From Cliona cf. orientalis (lineage: Eukaryota; Porifera; Demospongiae; Clionaida; Clionaidae), in the NCBI GenBank assembly GCA_963930775.1, contig OZ005691.1, positions 8,615,000 through 8,678,999 of the forward strand: a DNA stretch of 64,000 nt, given 5' to 3'. Positions 21,304-31,781 of the stretch are shown here, piece after piece. Numbering within the stretch: position 1 is the stretch's first letter; the number at the start of each line of letters is the position of its first letter. The notes under the pieces are model-generated. The model saw only the letters and a program-made list of their open reading frames with translations, did no database searches and was not told the origin of the DNA. The translations under genes and the position numbers were made by a program.

Positions 21304-23930
21304 TTCATTATTATGAAAACTTGACCATGTGCCCAGTAACTGCGTAATGGTTTGTATGGTAAAAGGTCGTCAACATAATGCGTAGACTGTCTAAGGTCGG
21401 CACCTCAATCGCAGAGATGGCGTCTAAAACCGAGTCTCGACCTAGACACTGACAATTTTCTATCACAGGAGACGAACTCGACAGCGCCATACAGCTTCTG
21501 AACATCGGATTGGTCGCGGCATGGCACGCTGTGTGCGTGCTATATATAGCACAAGGCTAGCTTTATTTATCCACGGGATTACGTCATCCAAGATAACACG
21601 TGAAGTTCGGCAGGCGTTACTTGTCAGAGAAAGTAGCACTCAGCTTGTAATGTATTCGCTGGATACATGCGTTAGATATTCTACATGTATAACGATTTTC
21701 AAGTCTCAGAAAGGCTCTGAATTTTCTGGCAATTACCTCATAGATTACACCATAGGTTTCATCATACATTACACTATAATTACCTCATAACCACAGAAAC
21801 GTAAATTGTTACTGGGCACGTAACATGTAAATAATTATTACCCTAGCGTAGAAGAGATAGTGGACTATCGATGAGATATGGCGATTCTCCCAGTTCGCTT
21901 TCTTTGGCGAGTACGCACTCGGGGGGATTTCCGTATTCAGTCTAGGCACATGGCAAGTGGAGGTCACGTCCGGGTCAACCGGCTCAAGCCGCGCGCCTCA
22001 ATATACGGAGCATGCGCAGTCTGACGACTTGTCCTGGTTCGAATTATGGCGGGTACAGTAGCGCGATGTGGTACTTTTCATGAGGGACTCTGGACGTAGT
22101 CTCCAAGTTGTTCATTACATCCCGAGTCCCAATTTAAAAAAAAAGCAATTCGGCCGCGCGATGAGGTAATTATGATGAAACCTATGATGAAACCTATGAT
22201 AAAATGTTTAGCGCGCATGACAGGGTGTTCGGACCCAGAATTCGAACCTAGCGTAGAAGAGATCGTGGACTATCGATGACATATGGCGATTCTCTCAGTT
22301 CGCTTTCTTTGGCGAGCTCGCACTCTGGGGGGATTTCCCTATACAGTCTAGCACATGGCAGTGGAGGTCACGTCCGGGTCAACTGGCTCAAGCCGCGCGC
22401 CGCAGTATACGCGTGTACGGAGCATGCGCGCAGTTTATCGATGTGTCCTAGTTCGAATTTCAATGATGGCGGCTACTTTTAATGGGGGACTCGGGATGTA
22501 GTCTCTAAGTTGTTCATTACGTCCAGAGTCCCAATTCGCAAAAAAAATTCGGCCGCGCGATGAGTAATTATGATGAAACCTATGATGAAACCTATGATGA
22601 AACCTATGATGAAATTATTGAAACCTATGATGAAATTATGATGAAATTAGGTAGAAAACTGCTTCAAAATGTTTAGCTCGCATGACAGGGTGTTGAGACC
22701 CAGAATTCGAACCTGGCGTAGAAGAGATTGTAGACTATCCGATGATATCCTTATGGCGTTTCTCTCAGTTCGCTTTCTCTAGCGAGCTCGTTTTCAGGGC
22801 AGGGGAATTTCCCTATTCAGTCGAGCACATGGCAGGTGACGGTTAACCGGCTCAAGCCGCGCGCCCAATATTGTACGCGTATACGGAGCATGCGCAGTTA
22901 GTCAAGGTGTCCTAGTTCGAATTTATGGCGGCGTATTCATGGGGGACTCTGGACGTAGTCTCAAAGTTTTTCATTACTTACATTATTACATCCCGAGTCC
23001 CAATTAGAAAATCTGTTCGGCCGACCGATGAGGTAATTGTGACGTAAAATATGACGAAAATGCGGTTAAGACTGTTTCAAAATGTTTAGCGCGCATGAAA
23101 TCTTGTTGGGGCCCAGAATTCGAACCTAGCGTAGAAGACATCGTGGACCATCGATGAGATATGGCGATTTTCTCAGTTTGCTTTCTTTGGTAAGCACGCA
23201 CTCGGGGGGATTTCCCTATTCAGTCTATATATAGCACATGGCGTACTAGGTGGAGGTCACGTCTGGGTCAACCGGCTCAAGCCGCGCGCCCCAATATTCG
23301 CGTATACGGAGCATGCGCAGTTTGTCGATGTATCTTAGTTCGAATTATGGCGGGTACAGTAGCGAGGTGTAATATATACTTTTCATGAGGGACGAGGGAT
23401 GTAGTCTCTAAGTTTTTCATTACATGCCCAATAGAAATTTACTTTTCTGCGGTTATTAGGTAATGATGACATAATCTATGAGGTAATTGCCAGAAAACTC
23501 AGGGCCTCCGTGGAGCCTTTCTGAGACTTGAAAATCGGTATATATGTAGAGTATCTGACGCATGTATCCAGCGAATACATTATTATAAGCTGAGCGCTAC
23601 TTTCTTTGACAAGTACCGCCGGCCGAACTTTATGCGTTCTCTTGGCTGACGTAATCCCGTGGATAAATAAAGCTAGCCTTGTGCTATATATAGCACGCAC
23701 GCTGTGTGCCATGCCACGACTAACCTGATGTTCAGAAGCTGTCAAGTTCGTCTCCTGTGATTGAAAAATGTCAGTGCCAAGGTCGAGAGTCGGTCGACTC
23801 TCAGACCGGAGTCCATCTCTGCGATTGAGGGCCAGGCGCCAGTATCAATGTGTGTACGCACTATATTGACGACCTTTTACCATGCATATGAACCATTATG
23901 CAGCTACTGGGCATGTGGTCAAGTGTTCAT
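21304..23930. mobile_element. Foldback element 1: ~0.5-kb inverted ends and an array of ~400-bp units
   Basis: The left end (about 21304-21830) and right end (about 23405-23930) are long inverted repeats; both contain TAAAGCTAGCCTTG or its complement and GCTATATATAGC. Between them lie about four tandem units marked by ATGGCGATT.TC.CAGTT at about 21880, 22283, 22751 and 23161, spaced 400-470 bases. Each unit has the word GGTTCGAATTC in inverse orientation, TCAAGCCGCGCGCC, GAGCATGCGCAGT, an inverted GGGACTC.../...GAGTCCC pair and ATGATGAAACCT satellites. No transposase frame is visible, so it would be non-autonomous. The right end directly borders the segmental duplication. Confidence 0.8.
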
Positions 23931-24456
23931 TCAATAATAATATGGTAATGTTGATCCCCCCCCCCCCCCCCCCCCCACCCATGACAGGATGTGTATGGTT
24001 TTCGGCTTCCAGGCCACCCTATGCTCTACCATTGTCGACTAAGGCCCTATGCCAGACACTTTCTGGAGAAGATCTCTAAACTCTACGAGATGCACGTGTT
24101 CACGATGGGTACCAATTCATACGCGGTTAGCATCGCCAGAATACTGGATCCGGAGAGAAAGCCCCTCTGTGATAGGATCATATCAGGGAACGAGTGCTTT
24201 GATCCCTACTCTAAAGTACTTAGGCTAGAGTGAGTTCAGTTTCCATGAACTAAATTGTACCAATTTAATCTATTTCAATAGTGTAAGTACGATTAATGCC
24301 TCTTCTCTAGTACATGTACGTATAGAATCGTTTTAAATTACGAAGTATATGTAAATATTTATATCAGTAGGCAGTGTACTGGTTATGTAAGCACTGCATG
24401 CAAATATAGACCCTAATGCATGTACATGTACGTGTATATTATTATACATGTATACA

Positions 24457-24605
24457 ACAAACCAAAGTTTTTATAGGTAATTTGCCGGCTATGGGAAGGG
24501 GTTGGATCATCATAAAGTAGGCCAATGATGAACAGAGGTCAACTACCAATTATCTGACAGTAACTGGGGTGCATCGAACCATGCATCTCATGCACCCCAA
24601 TTACA
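24457..24605. mobile_element. MITE with an asymmetric terminal hairpin, copy 3
   Basis: Contains ATGGGAAGGGGTTGGATCAT and a terminal hairpin (CAGTAACTGGGGTGCA / TGCACCCCAATTAC). Parent intron 5 of CTDP1 lacks it, so it was inserted in the copy after duplication. It is slightly truncated compared with the copies at 8237 and 11746. Confidence 0.65.
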
Positions 24606-25799
24606 GAATTTAATTCAATCTATGTGTATACTGCATGTACACTGTAGGTCTATGTTTTCTTGTGGAGATGAAATGGTAGCCATCATCGATGATCGAGAGG
24701 ATGTCTGGTCACGGTGCCCGAACCTCATTTACGTCAAACCCTACGTCTTCTTCGCTGGCACAGCCGACATCAATGCACCCCCATCACGCCTGTCGACCAC
24801 ACCCACTTCTACCGCTGCAACGGCCAAACCACATGATGGAGTTCCATTCAAAGTACGTCACATGATATTGTCGAGAAATAACAACATAAAGCCACCAGTT
24901 GCCATGGCAACACATCGCCTCCCAGCAAGCAATGAATCGAAACAGCCGTCCTCTCAATTACATGTTGCTAGGAAAGACAAATTACATGAAACCACGACAG
25001 CAGATGATACCCCTGCAATTATCGAGCAAGTAAATGACCAAGCTATGGCTAATGTTCGAGAGGATAGCAGTGATGATAAAGGTAGCATAACTCCAGAAAT
25101 ATATGCAATGGGAGAGAGACATGAGCATTAGTATAACATCATATCCACAAATGAACCCCGACCTCAGTACAGGTGTGCACCAGGAGAATCAAGAAATGAA
25201 ATTAGACGTGCCTACTGATCATGCCCCTGTTGAGATTAGTGATAATAGCCTCGTCACCCAATCAAACAGCAATGCGAACAATAATAATGAAAACGGGGAC
25301 GACCCTAGTAATAAGAAAGACGACAATTCTAGTTCATCAAGCGATAGCAGCTCAAGCAACGGAGAGGAGGAGGGAGATGGCGATGGAGTAGAACAAGACG
25401 GAGAGGTGAACGGTAGAAATAAGCGAGAGAGCAGTAGTAGTAGCAGCAGTAGTAGTAGTGGGATTGATGACAACCTCTTTGATAGCCTGGATGAAAACGT
25501 TGATGATCTTGATCGAGGTGAATTGAAGGGAGCTACAGCTATGGAGGCAGGGGGTGCTGTCGATACCTCCAAGTTGGAAGGTGCGTACATGGTGGCAGGA
25601 ACAGAGAAATTAGTGAGAGAACCTGCTGAGGGAATGGAGATATCGATGGTTGAACAGGACATCAGCACTGGTAGCCGAGATAAAGTCGTGGAAAAAGCAG
25701 ATCTGACTGATGATTCAGCAAGTGGTGAGTATAAGAATTCCTGCGCAAGTTTAATGCATTTTCATGTAGATGTAGATAATCTCTATTAAAGTCTCACCT

Positions 25800-25883
25800 G
25801 TCTCCCTCTCTCTACCTCTGTCTCTCTCTCCCCCCCCCCCCCCTCCCTCTCTCTTCCTCTCTCTTCTCTCCCTCCCTCTCTCT

Positions 25884-25933
<50 letters not shown>

Positions 25934-25955
25934 CTTCTCTTTCTCTCTCCCCTTT
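25800..25955 (+). repeat. (TC)n-rich tract before pseudogene exon 7
   Basis: A long polypyrimidine tract with an 11-base C run and TC repeats leads up to the exon 7 acceptor. It is expanded compared with the parent tract at about 14735-14840. Reading frames on either strand across it are artefacts. Confidence 0.85.
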
Positions 25956-25973
25956 ACAGTAGCATCGAACAAG

Positions 25974-26267
25974 ATGGAAGTGGGTAGCTCTGAGCCACTT
26001 CCTCCGCCCATCCCCCCTCAATCAACCAACAATCAAACTAACAAGTCCACAAGGCGGCAGCGATCTATCGAGGTTAAAGATCCGGACACCTTTTTAGAGT
26101 ATCCAGTAGCAGCGAACAAGATGGAAGTGGGTAGCTCTGAGCCACTTCCTCCGCCCATCCCCCCTCAATCAACCAACAATCAAACTAACAAGTCCACAAG
26201 GCGGCGGCGATCTGTCAAGGTTAAAGATCCGGACACCTTTTTAGAGTATCTAGGTGACATTTTAGAA
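25974..26267 (+). repeat. 147-bp in-frame tandem duplication in pseudogene exon 7
   Basis: Two units start with the same ATG context (AACAAGATGGAAGTGGG) at 25974 and 26121. The period is 147 bases, i.e. 49 codons. The second unit is preceded by CAGTAGCAGCG, matching the intron/exon border CAG|TAGCATCG of the first. The duplicated segment therefore included the 3' splice site. Confidence 0.9.
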
Positions 26268-27451
26268 AGACTTCATAGCACATTCTACAAGAAATTTGAC
26301 GAAATGGCGAAGGGGCTAGATATTGACGAAGTGAGAGACATTCCTACACCGGACTTGAAGAAACTAATCCCAGAAATGCGACGCTCGGTTCTGAAAGCAC
26401 TAGGATCCTTTTCACTGGCGTAATCCCAACCAACATGCCACCCCACAAAGATCGAGAATGGAACACGGCCAGAGCGTTTGGAGCGATCATTCACGACCGA
26501 TTGGTACCTGGTCTGCACAGCTCTGACCCTAACAAGGCTTTTCGAGCCACCACTCACGTCGTCGCCGGAAGACCTGGGACCAGCAAGCTACGAGAAGCTA
26601 AGAGACTACCTGGAGTGAAAGTGGTCAACCCAAGGTGGCTGTGGTCATGTGCAGAGCAGTGGAGGTTAGTTGATGAGAAGTTGTTCCCGCTTAAATTTGA
26701 GAAGGAGAAAAGTGAAAGCGAAGCAAAACAGCTGAATCCTAAAGGAGAGAGTAAGCTGCCGCCTAGGAAGATCATGAAGATAGTCGCCAGAAACCATGAA
26801 GAGGACGAACCACTTGCACCTACTACAACTGAATTGATATCCACTCAGACCACACCCACAGAGCAACAATCTATACCCCCACCCACCGAAATATCGCAAT
26901 CCGAATCAAGCCCACCTGCACCAATTGAGAAAACTACTGATCCAGACTCAGATAGTGACTCAGATGACAATGACGAAACTTTTCTAACTGGTGATAGGTT
27001 AGCTGATGTTGTCGAGAAAGATTCAGCCATGCTCCAGAATCTGAGGGAATTCAAACGTCACATGTCCCTGAAGAGTAGACTCTCTGTCTCGGACGAAGAG
27101 CTGGAAAAGATGGACGCCGAGGTTGAAGCTGAAATAAGCAGCAGTGAGAGCTCCAATGATGGTGACGAGGACCTTGGAACATTTATCGAAGAAAAAGATG
27201 ACGACAATCTACTTTCGTATGAGAATTACGCCGGCTCAGAAGCATCCAACGAGGATAAAAATGAATTAACATCAGAGAGATTGAGTCGAAAGAGAAAGCA
27301 TGCTGATATCGAGAACAACTCCAGTTCGTCAAACTCTCCTAGTTTGGATCATTTGAATGACTCTATCGAGCCAAGTGATGAAGAGGATGGAGAGGGAGAG
27401 GATGGGGACAGTGACGATAGCGTCGATGAACTAGGTGCTCTATTAGGATGA

Positions 27452-28047
27452 TCTGCGTCTCATTTTTTGTTTATACTCAATACACTAATGATAATTATTA
27501 TTAGTATTATTATGTTACTGGCATATCAATTCCTTTTTTACATACATGTAATGATTGTACATGGAATTAACCCCTGTTTCGAGGTAAGAGTCCTCATCCA
27601 GCAGCATGCTATGTAAAGCCAATGGTAAAGGGTCGACAACATTAAAAATAACTATTTTGGATTTTCCTCAACTGTTTAATCTTGCTGCATGCAATTAATA
27701 ATTAGATCAATAATTATTCCATAGTCAAAATTATAATAGTATCAGTATTCAAAGCTAAAGGTGGATCTGATTATATTATAAACATTGCTGTAGCTACAGA
27801 GAGGAAAATTTAGTGGGTAGTAGCTACACATGCAAGTCCATGTATACTATATTGAGGTGTGGCCTGCAAATATTAAGTTTTATCAACACTCTATTATTCT
27901 GAATCAGTAATAATCAGTGACAATGTAAACTATATGCATACATACAGCTAATCTGAACACAATATCAATCATGATTCGAGTCATAACAGCTGAAATTGTT
28001 ATGTAGCTATACAGTACGTGGCATTGCTGTTACTGTTTAATAGGTAA
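27452..28047. other. Spacer between the two converging pseudogenes
   Basis: Diverged copy of the spacer at 16190-16767, with small indels. No gene or new repeat is visible. Confidence 0.5.
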
Positions 28048-28742
28048 TCAGCACAAATTTCTTGGAAGCAAACATACAATACTGCACTCCCAATAGGTTG
28101 GAAAGCAGTCATTACTCATAGTAGGACAGCCAGAGAAAGCAAATGCAAATGTAGGAATATTGTTTCCAAAAGCATCTCCAAAATCAATGGATCCATCACC
28201 ACCTTCAATGATAGTATGTCCATTTCTAAAGCCGTCATCCTCATAAGTGAATATTTTACAAATTGGAGCAGCTTCTCTGCTAAGACAAGGGAAAATACCC
28301 TGAATGTTCACAAATATTGCAGCCAAATCCGCTAGTGTGAAAGTCAGCAAAATTAGGACGGTAGGCAAGTAGATTGTTTGAGGAAGTTGATGAGGCTGAA
28401 GGGTTGAAGATCATCCTAGCTATTTCGTCTGTATGTTGTCCAGTAGCAACCGATAAGGTTTTGAGTACCACTGCATCTGAGGCTCTCGTAAGGTACAGAA
28501 GCTTTACAACTGTAAGTGTATATAATGCCAAAATTTAATATTGCCACAGCTATATATATAGCTATAATAATATTATCTCACCATGCACCTTTAATTGGCG
28601 CATGGCCTTCTTTCGCCAGTCTGAGTATATTATATTATGTAGCGCCACTATCGTATAGTATTTATACGTAGTGTCCTCTTCAATGAAACAAAATAAGGGG
28701 TGAGCTTGAAATCATTGCCATTAATTACCACAAAGTATTGAG

Positions 28743-29035
28743 CAGTGGAGTAGGAACCAGGGGGGCCAGGGGGCCACTGGCCCCCCCAATATTTCAGAAG
28801 GGGGAGCCTGGCCCCTCCAATAATCAGGTTTGATACAAAATCCTTGTGTATGTTTTCTTTCACATGATTTTCAATATAATATTATACCAGACTTTCTTCG
28901 TAAAAATCTGGTTTAAATTACTAAAATATGACCTCTACAAAAGAATAATTGTGGTCACAAAATTCAGTAATCAAAGCCACACCCACAACTTGTATCGGTG
29001 GCCCCTGCAACACACGATTGCTTCCTACTCCACTG
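28743..29035. mobile_element. MITE with CAGTGGAGTAGGAA ends and 5-bp target duplication TTGAG
   Basis: The ends CAGTGGAGTAGGAACC and TTCCTACTCCACTG are inverted repeats, flanked by TTGAG on both sides (28738-28742 and 29036-29040). It is 293 bp long and non-coding. CAG termini with a 5-bp duplication recur in three other elements of this window and would suit a hAT-like group; that assignment is inference. Confidence 0.85.
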
Positions 29036-29305
29036 TTGAGCTATGTAGCTATGCATGTAGCTATACTGGTAATTACAGGTATACCATCAGTCTGAGAGTC
29101 TTAATGATAATTACCTCACATGCAATAACCATAATAGTAGCAATACATGTAACCTTTTTATTGATGCAGCATCTGCCATATTCACTACAGTAAGCTAATA
29201 GTATGGTCTAATGATAATGTAACAGCTAGCTATATTAGCTATATTATAGACAGAGGTGCAATGTTGACATCTGTTTCAATCCTTGAAACTCATGGCAAGG
29301 CTGAG

Positions 29306-29362
29306 GAGTAGCCTCGAAAAGGGGGATAAAGGTCTTTCTCCTCCCCCCTTTTCGAGCCTGGG
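29306..29362. repeat. Hairpin with GCTCGAAAAGGGGG arms
   Basis: CTCGAAAAGGGGGATAAAGG pairs with CTCCCCCCTTTTCGAG across a short loop. It is a compact inverted repeat, probably a small MITE, in the intron-side flank of copy B. Confidence 0.5.
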
Positions 29363-30447
29363 TACTATAGGCTAGGCTGAGGAGCTGATTCTTCAAGTAG
29401 CTATTACAATAATCATTATGCGTGCCATGGCCTTACGCCCAAAATCATAATAATATGAACATGGCCAAAATTTTATGATACTGGGATACTAGACACTCTT
29501 ATTATAGGGTGCCGCAGTGCAGGGCTGGTATAGCTATAGGCCTATATGCAGCGTATAATAATAATATTATATGTATTATCGTTTTAAATTCTTTACCAGG
29601 TGTGTCATGGTGGCTATCAACAATCTTTTCATCAATAGTATCATTAATCTGCTGCTGAACTGCTTGGAACTTATTCTCAACAGCTTCTTCCACAGATGCT
29701 GGGAGTTTCTCATTCAGTGATTGGTTCACCATTGATTCAATAATTGTTTGTAGGACATCACCATTGTTAACGTTAACGTTGACCATGACATCATGACTAA
29801 AGCTGCATTGTTGACTCGAACAGCTACGTTCTTGGCTGCATGTAATTCGTACTTCACTGATGCACAGCACCATCACAAGCACTAGGCTGCAAATTGTCAG
29901 CATAGCTAATAATCATGCAAGAAAGTATCACCGCGGAAAGGATAGTAAAAGATTTCGAACTGCGATCTGCGAAAATTTTTGGAAGTTATAATTATTTTAT
30001 CTATAGAAGCGTCTTTTGCGGATATCAATCAGTCGATATTATACAATAATAATATTTGATAGCAAGCTAATTGAAACGGATCGTCACGGCTCAACTTGAC
30101 CAGACCCCGCCCTTTTGCAGGGCGTCACTGACCAGCACGCCACAGTCGAACTTTACAGTACTAGCTATAGGTGTAGGTAGAGTGTTTGCCCTACTTTACC
30201 AGGCTACTCATATACCTCGACCGACCAATGCTGTGGCTGCTTGGATGTCATTTGGGGGGATCCCACTTTCACGTAGATGACTGTATTTATTAGCTACTGC
30301 ATCCGGACTATTATGGAGAATTTTAAGTGAGGTCAAAGGTCATATGTAAATCTGCTCACAGTATTCTATATAATCATGATTTTACACCACTTCAATAGCT
30401 GTGGTGTCAACTGGTATAAAATCGTCCCTTATATTATAATATTATTA

Positions 30448-30689
30448 GGCCACTCCAAATCAATTAGTTGTTTCTCACCCCCCCCCCCCCCCCTTGCGGA
30501 TTTCCGCCCGCATGTATTTCCATCAGCACCAACAAGTATACCGCCTCGATTTTTTTGGACTGCTGAACTTATGGTTTTGACGACCATTTTCCATCAAACT
30601 TGTGATTAAACGACCATTTCCAGCCGCCCGCCCGCATCACTTTTTTGGCTCAGAGGTGATGAGAAACAATGAATTAATTTGGAGTGGCC
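30448..30689. mobile_element. PIF/Harbinger-like MITE, target duplication TTA
   Basis: The ends GGCCACTCCAAATCAATTAG and TTAATTTGGAGTGGCC are inverted repeats, flanked by TTA on both sides (30445-30447 and 30690-30692). A 3-bp TWA duplication with GG-starting ends is the known mark of PIF/Harbinger elements. The interior has a C run of 16 and no coding capacity. Confidence 0.8.
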
Positions 30690-30927
30690 TTATATAGTGC
30701 AGATATAAATTATATGGGAGAAATTTACATGAATAACTGCTAAACTCTTCGGATTTTGATGCAATTGACCAAGTGGTTTAAAATCCCCCCTTATATTATA
30801 GCTAGCTAGCTACTTGCCACACTATCAAACACTCAGGATTTTACACCTATGTTGCTGGTGTAAAATCGTCCCTAGAGTTTACTCTAGACTGTATACCACT
30901 ATAATATAAATGAATAGCTAATATTAT

Positions 30928-31042
30928 AGTGAACGTCACCATAGCTACTTGGACATCTGTGGCAAAATGTAGTGACCGTAACTAGCTAGCTACATTTTGC
31001 CACAGATGTCACTAGCTGCCAAGTAGCTAGTGATATTCACTT
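30928..31042. repeat. Inverted repeat, ~50-bp arms
   Basis: AGTGAACGTCACCATAGCTA..CATCTGTGGCAAAATGTAG pairs with CTACATTTTGCCACAGATG..AAGTAGCTAGTGATATTCACT across a short AT-rich centre. It is likely a small foldback element able to form a long hairpin. Confidence 0.7.
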
Positions 31043-31159
31043 TCATTTTTTACAGAGTAGCTAGCTCAGGTGTAAAATCGTCCCATGAGTTAGGTTTTGC
31101 TGGTGTAAAATTGTCCCACTAGGAATTTATCTCTTTTTTTACACTCAAATCTGTAGGAT

Positions 31160-31184
<25 letters not shown>

Positions 31185-31190
<6 letters not shown>

Positions 31191-31525
31191 CGTATCCAGG
31201 ATTTGAAGGAGGGAGGTGCTAGGTCGATCGCGCGCGAAGCGCGCGCGCAAAATGTTTAGCCACGCCCCCAAAACGTTGACCACGCCCCTCATTTACGCGT
31301 TCTTGAAGATAGATGGCTGACAAAGAAGGCTGTTTTAGGCCTAGTGACGACGAGGAAACGCTGTTTAAGGAGCGAAATTTAGAGGCCAGTAAGTTTATTG
31401 TTGGTAGGAGCTGCCAGTTATCGATTATCATTGACAATATTTATGCTGAGGTACTGAGCTGGCTGTTGTGCCAGAGCTGAGGGGGGTGCTCCAGCACCCT
31501 GAGCTCCATGCTAGATACGCCACTG
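31185..31525. mobile_element. MITE with CAGTGGCGTATCCAGG ends, carrying a short reading frame
   Basis: The ends CAGTGGCGTATCCAGG and CTAGATACGCCACTG are inverted repeats; both sides are flanked by G runs, so a 5-bp GGGGG duplication is possible. Inside, an ATG at 31313 opens about 55 codons beginning MADKEGCFRPSDDEETLF. A possible donor (GGCCA|GTAAGT) lies about 26 codons in. This could be the remnant first exon of the parental transposon; that is a guess. Confidence 0.75.
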
Positions 31526-31781
31526 GGGGGGGGGGGGGGGAACAAGCTAGTTACCGCTCTAAATCCAGACTCCTTGTATATACTATATTATGAATCTTGA
31601 TATACTAGCAATTGAGTACTATAATCAGTACAGGTGAATTTTACAGGTTATCTACAACTCTAAATCACATAATGGCACATGTCTAGCTACACTTTTTAGT
31701 TTCACTGTGTTATAAGTATATGCATTCCTAATAGCTAACTAATTCTTAGCTTCAATTCCACCTCATACAGTATATCAAAAT

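Larger units (their letters stand above)
23988..27451 (+). pseudogene. Partial CTDP1 copy (exons 5-7 only), frameshifted
   Basis: Exons 23988-24229, 24648-25724 and 25960-27451 match CTDP1 exons 5-7 closely and keep their splice sites. Exons 1-4, which encode the lipoyl-like region and the catalytic DLDQT, are absent from the 23 kb upstream. Two frame breaks are visible. A net 4-base insertion at about 25106-25130 brings a TAG at 25129-25131. A one-base G deletion at about 26397 shifts the frame into a stop at 26421-26423, inside the BRCT region. Exon 7 also has a 147-bp in-frame tandem duplication. The copy cannot encode an active phosphatase, although it could be transcribed from an upstream promoter. 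Confidence 0.9.
28048..29903 (-). pseudogene. Secreted-protein family, copy B (frameshifted)
   Basis: Exon 1 (29903-29597) is intact: a signal peptide, a Cys patch (SQERSCSSQQC) and the segment NQSLNEKLPASVEEAVENKF. This is longer than copy A by a short insert. Exon 2 (28509-28048) matches copy A and keeps the phase-1 acceptor. One extra A/T near 28324-28327 (CCAAATCC against CCAATCC in copies A and C) shifts the frame in the middle. Everything else is well preserved, so inactivation is recent or is an assembly error. It came with the CTDP1 copy in the segmental duplication. Confidence 0.75.
23928..30015 (+). repeat. Segmental duplication of 12.6-20.35 kb
   Basis: The block repeats, in the same order and orientation, CTDP1 exons 5-7 with their introns, the converging spacer, the secreted-protein gene and its upstream ~110 bases. 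Similarity begins at ATTCAAT..TGGTAATGTTGA just before exon 5 (12605 and 23928) and fades near 20355 and 30015. The copy is shorter, mainly because the secreted-gene intron is about 1.1 kb rather than 2.7 kb. Confidence 0.9.
29904..31781. other. Intergenic region filled with inverted-repeat elements
   Basis: After the end of the segmental duplication (about 30015) there is no gene until the receptor gene. The stretch holds a PIF-like MITE, a hairpin and a CAG-ended MITE, listed separately. It also holds scattered words GGTGTAAAATCGTCCC at about 30413, 30859, 31070 and 31101, which suggest a broken repeat family. Confidence 0.55.

Noticed and set aside
22000-23450. Possible CRISPR-like array from regularly spaced repeats
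   Set aside because: Units are ~400 bp, diverged and part of a eukaryotic foldback element; there are no short repeats with unique spacers.
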